Of a stretch of DNA of 7,365 nucleotides, positions 5,948 to 7,365 are shown piece after piece. Within the stretch, counting starts at the first letter, position 1. Every line of letters begins with the position of its first letter. The notes under the pieces were generated by a model. That model did not search any database, had not been told where the DNA came from, and saw only the letters and a program-made list of their open reading frames with translations. The translations under genes and the position numbers were made by a program. Origin of the DNA: an uncultured Saprospiraceae bacterium (GTDB lineage: Bacteria; Bacteroidota; Bacteroidia; Chitinophagales; Saprospiraceae); the NCBI GenBank assembly GCA_938002705.1, contig CALLAG010000113.1, positions 1 to 7,365 on the forward strand, in the 5' to 3' direction.

Positions 5948-7219
5948 AGTCACCTTCAGTAATTCTGAATCTGAAGTATCATATCTGAATCTATGATCTG
6001 AACGGTACCCGCATATCCACATAATGTTACCTGCGGAGATAAGTAATGGAATTTGATGTTTTCTGAATCTATCAATTTTGGAATCAGCGAAGAACTTCTT
6101 TAATGTCTTACGCTTACCATTCATACCATTGGGTAAGAAATCATCACCATCTCTCCATGTTCTTATCAGCAATGTATCATCTAATAGTCTCATCGGAAAA
6201 TAACTTATGTACGCTGATACATCTGTCACAACAGATACTTTCTCAAATGACAACTCATAATCAAGAAACTTAACGGTTGCCGGTATCTCATCTAATGCTA
6301 AGTATGAGACGTCTGTTATTTTTTCAGATTTTTCATTGATAATCAGTGAGTTGCGATCTATAAGGATTGTGTAATCTTCTGTGTGGAACATACTGCCGAT
6401 GCGATCTAATGCACCTATCATATCTGCAGCCTGATGCCTGTTAAATCCAAATTTCTTAATACTATGATAAAGTAATTGTGCATCCTTACCGATTATTTCT
6501 TTAGGTATGGATAACATCTGTTCAGCATGTGTCAATTGAATTTTATCATCTACTAATCGTTCTAATAATCCATCATCCTCATGTCTTCTCATAGAATGAT
6601 TAATCAGTTTTTCTTCTATATTATCAAAGTGAGAATTAAGTAATGGCATCACTTTGTTTCTTATAAAATTTCTGTCGTAGGTGTCTGTATTATTACTGCT
6701 GTCCTCTACGTATGGCACTGCATTGACTTGAGCATAGGATACTATAGCTGACTTAGGATAGGGGAGTAATGGACGTATGATGTTGCCATTTACTTCGGGA
6801 ATACCTTTTAAGGATTTACCGTTGATGAAATTGAGTGCTATTGTTTCTACATGATCATCTCTGTGGTGTGCAGTAAGAATATAGCCATGATTGAGAGATT
6901 CAAAAAATTGATATCTAAATTCATGTGCTTTCTGATGGAAGTTCCCATTATTAGTATCTGCAGTATATTCTGATTTATAGAATGGGATATCGTGGTTGTT
7001 ACAGTATTTTTCAACAAATAGAGCATCTTGTGTAGATTGTCCATTTCTTGTCTTATGGTCTATATGTGCCACAGCTAATTGGTAATCAGTCTGTTGCATA
7101 AGATGCAATAAGACCATGGAATCTATGCCACCACTGACGGCGACAAGAATCCTTTTTTTTATAACAAAAAAATTCTTAGACTTGACGTGTTTTAAGAAGT
7201 CATTGATTTCCATTTTCAT
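5936..7219 (-). CDS. tilS: tRNA(Ile)-lysidine synthetase
   Basis: ATP-dependent PP-loop enzyme that attaches lysine to C34 of the CAU-anticodon tRNA-Ile, so that it reads AUA; cytoplasmic and normally essential. Numbered from the ATG at 7219 (427 residues), the PP-loop is SGGIDS at 29-34. It is followed by HIDHKTR (52-58), AHHRDDHVET (117-126) and an EDSSNN...RNFIRNKVMP segment. The C-terminal TilS domain has IRTWRDGDDFLPNGMNGKRK, then KKFFADSKI and IMWICGYRSDHRF. The reading frame extends up to an ATG at 7279, but that start would add 20 residues foreign to the family and overlap the divergent lipoprotein gene. ATG 7219 or 7213 is therefore preferred. Residue H99 replaces the arginine usual in the AR..RY helix motif. 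The gene stops in TGA, showing that TGA works as a stop in this genome. Its 3' end overlaps the convergent secreted-protein gene by 12 bp. Confidence 0.93.
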   Translation of the reverse strand: MKMEINDFLKHVKSKNFFVIKKRILVAVSGGIDSMVLLHLMQQTDYQLAVAHIDHKTRNGQSTQDALFVEKYCNNHDIPFYKSEYTADTNNGNFHQKAHEFRYQFFESLNHGYILTAHHRDDHVETIALNFINGKSLKGIPEVNGNIIRPLLPYPKSAIVSYAQVNAVPYVEDSSNNTDTYDRNFIRNKVMPLLNSHFDNIEEKLINHSMRRHEDDGLLERLVDDKIQLTHAEQMLSIPKEIIGKDAQLLYHSIKKFGFNRHQAADMIGALDRIGSMFHTEDYTILIDRNSLIINEKSEKITDVSYLALDEIPATVKFLDYELSFEKVSVVTDVSAYISYFPMRLLDDTLLIRTWRDGDDFLPNGMNGKRKTLKKFFADSKIDRFRKHQIPLLISAGNIMWICGYRSDHRFRYDTSDSELLKVTLSS

Positions 7220-7235
7220 TATATACCTATCGATT

Positions 7236-7365
7236 ATGAATAGACTGATATTAACTTTGTTAAGTACAATACTAATCATTTTTTCGGCTTGTAAGACTGA
7301 TACTGCCTCAGATACATCCTCCGCAAACTCTGCTAATGCACAAAATCCAGCATTGAATAATAAGA
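7236..7365 (+). CDS. Putative lipoprotein, 5' part only
   Basis: A rightward frame opens with ATG at 7236 and continues for 43 codons to the window edge. It begins MNRLILTLLSTILIIFSAC, a short basic N-terminus and hydrophobic stretch ending in a FSAC lipobox (C19, predicted lipidated cysteine). The next residues are a Ser/Thr/Asn/Ala-rich linker (KTDTASDTSSANSANAQNP), typical of outer-membrane-anchored lipoproteins. Only one acidic residue lies within +2 to +6, so a Bacteroidota surface-export signal is not obvious. The function cannot be told from this piece. The start is 16 bases from the divergent tilS start. Confidence 0.75.
   Translation, partial: MNRLILTLLSTILIIFSACKTDTASDTSSANSANAQNPALNNK

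Noticed and set aside
6847..7044. Minus-strand 65-codon frame inside tilS in another register
   Set aside because: It overlaps the conserved HIDH and AHHRDD region of tilS on the same strand and has no independent support.

Overview
The window comes from a low-GC member of the phylum Bacteroidota. Three things point there: a secreted metalloprotease with a type IX secretion (Por) C-terminal sorting tail, promoter boxes of the Bacteroidota type (TTG about 19 bases upstream of TAnnTTTG), and AT-rich starts without Shine-Dalgarno sequences. Protein style is compatible with a marine or Saprospira/Cytophaga-like lineage, but I cannot fix the genus. All genes look chromosomal. I see no insertion sequence, phage gene, CRISPR array, tRNA or rRNA.

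Layout. The left part (1-3362) reads leftward. In transcription order it holds a signal-peptide M43-type zinc metalloprotease with a fibronectin-III-like domain and a T9SS tail, then sucC (succinyl-CoA synthetase beta subunit), then a 31-bp palindromic hairpin, then the start of a haem-copper oxidase subunit III gene that runs off the left edge. A 171-bp divergent intergenic region (3363-3533) carries a good promoter for the protease, a plausible -7 box for mdh, and an inverted repeat. Rightward from there come mdh (malate dehydrogenase), a SelL/PRXL2-like thioredoxin-fold redox protein with an apparent TTG start, and a secreted uncharacterised Bacteroidota protein with a strongly basic tail. 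These three are close together and probably one transcript. tilS (tRNA-Ile lysidine synthetase) lies convergent and overlaps the last gene by 12 bp. A divergent lipoprotein gene begins 16 bp from the tilS start and leaves at the right edge.

Function. sucC, mdh and the oxidase subunit are core TCA-cycle and respiration genes. The redox protein, secreted proteins and tilS are neighbours with no evident shared pathway. I did not find a new multi-gene system.

The most notable observation is in sucC. The frame contains an in-frame TGA exactly where the family has a conserved glycine (DNS-G-L). The same frame then continues for 21 codons that encode the expected SucC C-terminus, ending in a TAA. 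This is a nonsense mutation, a base-call error, or, less likely, recoding.
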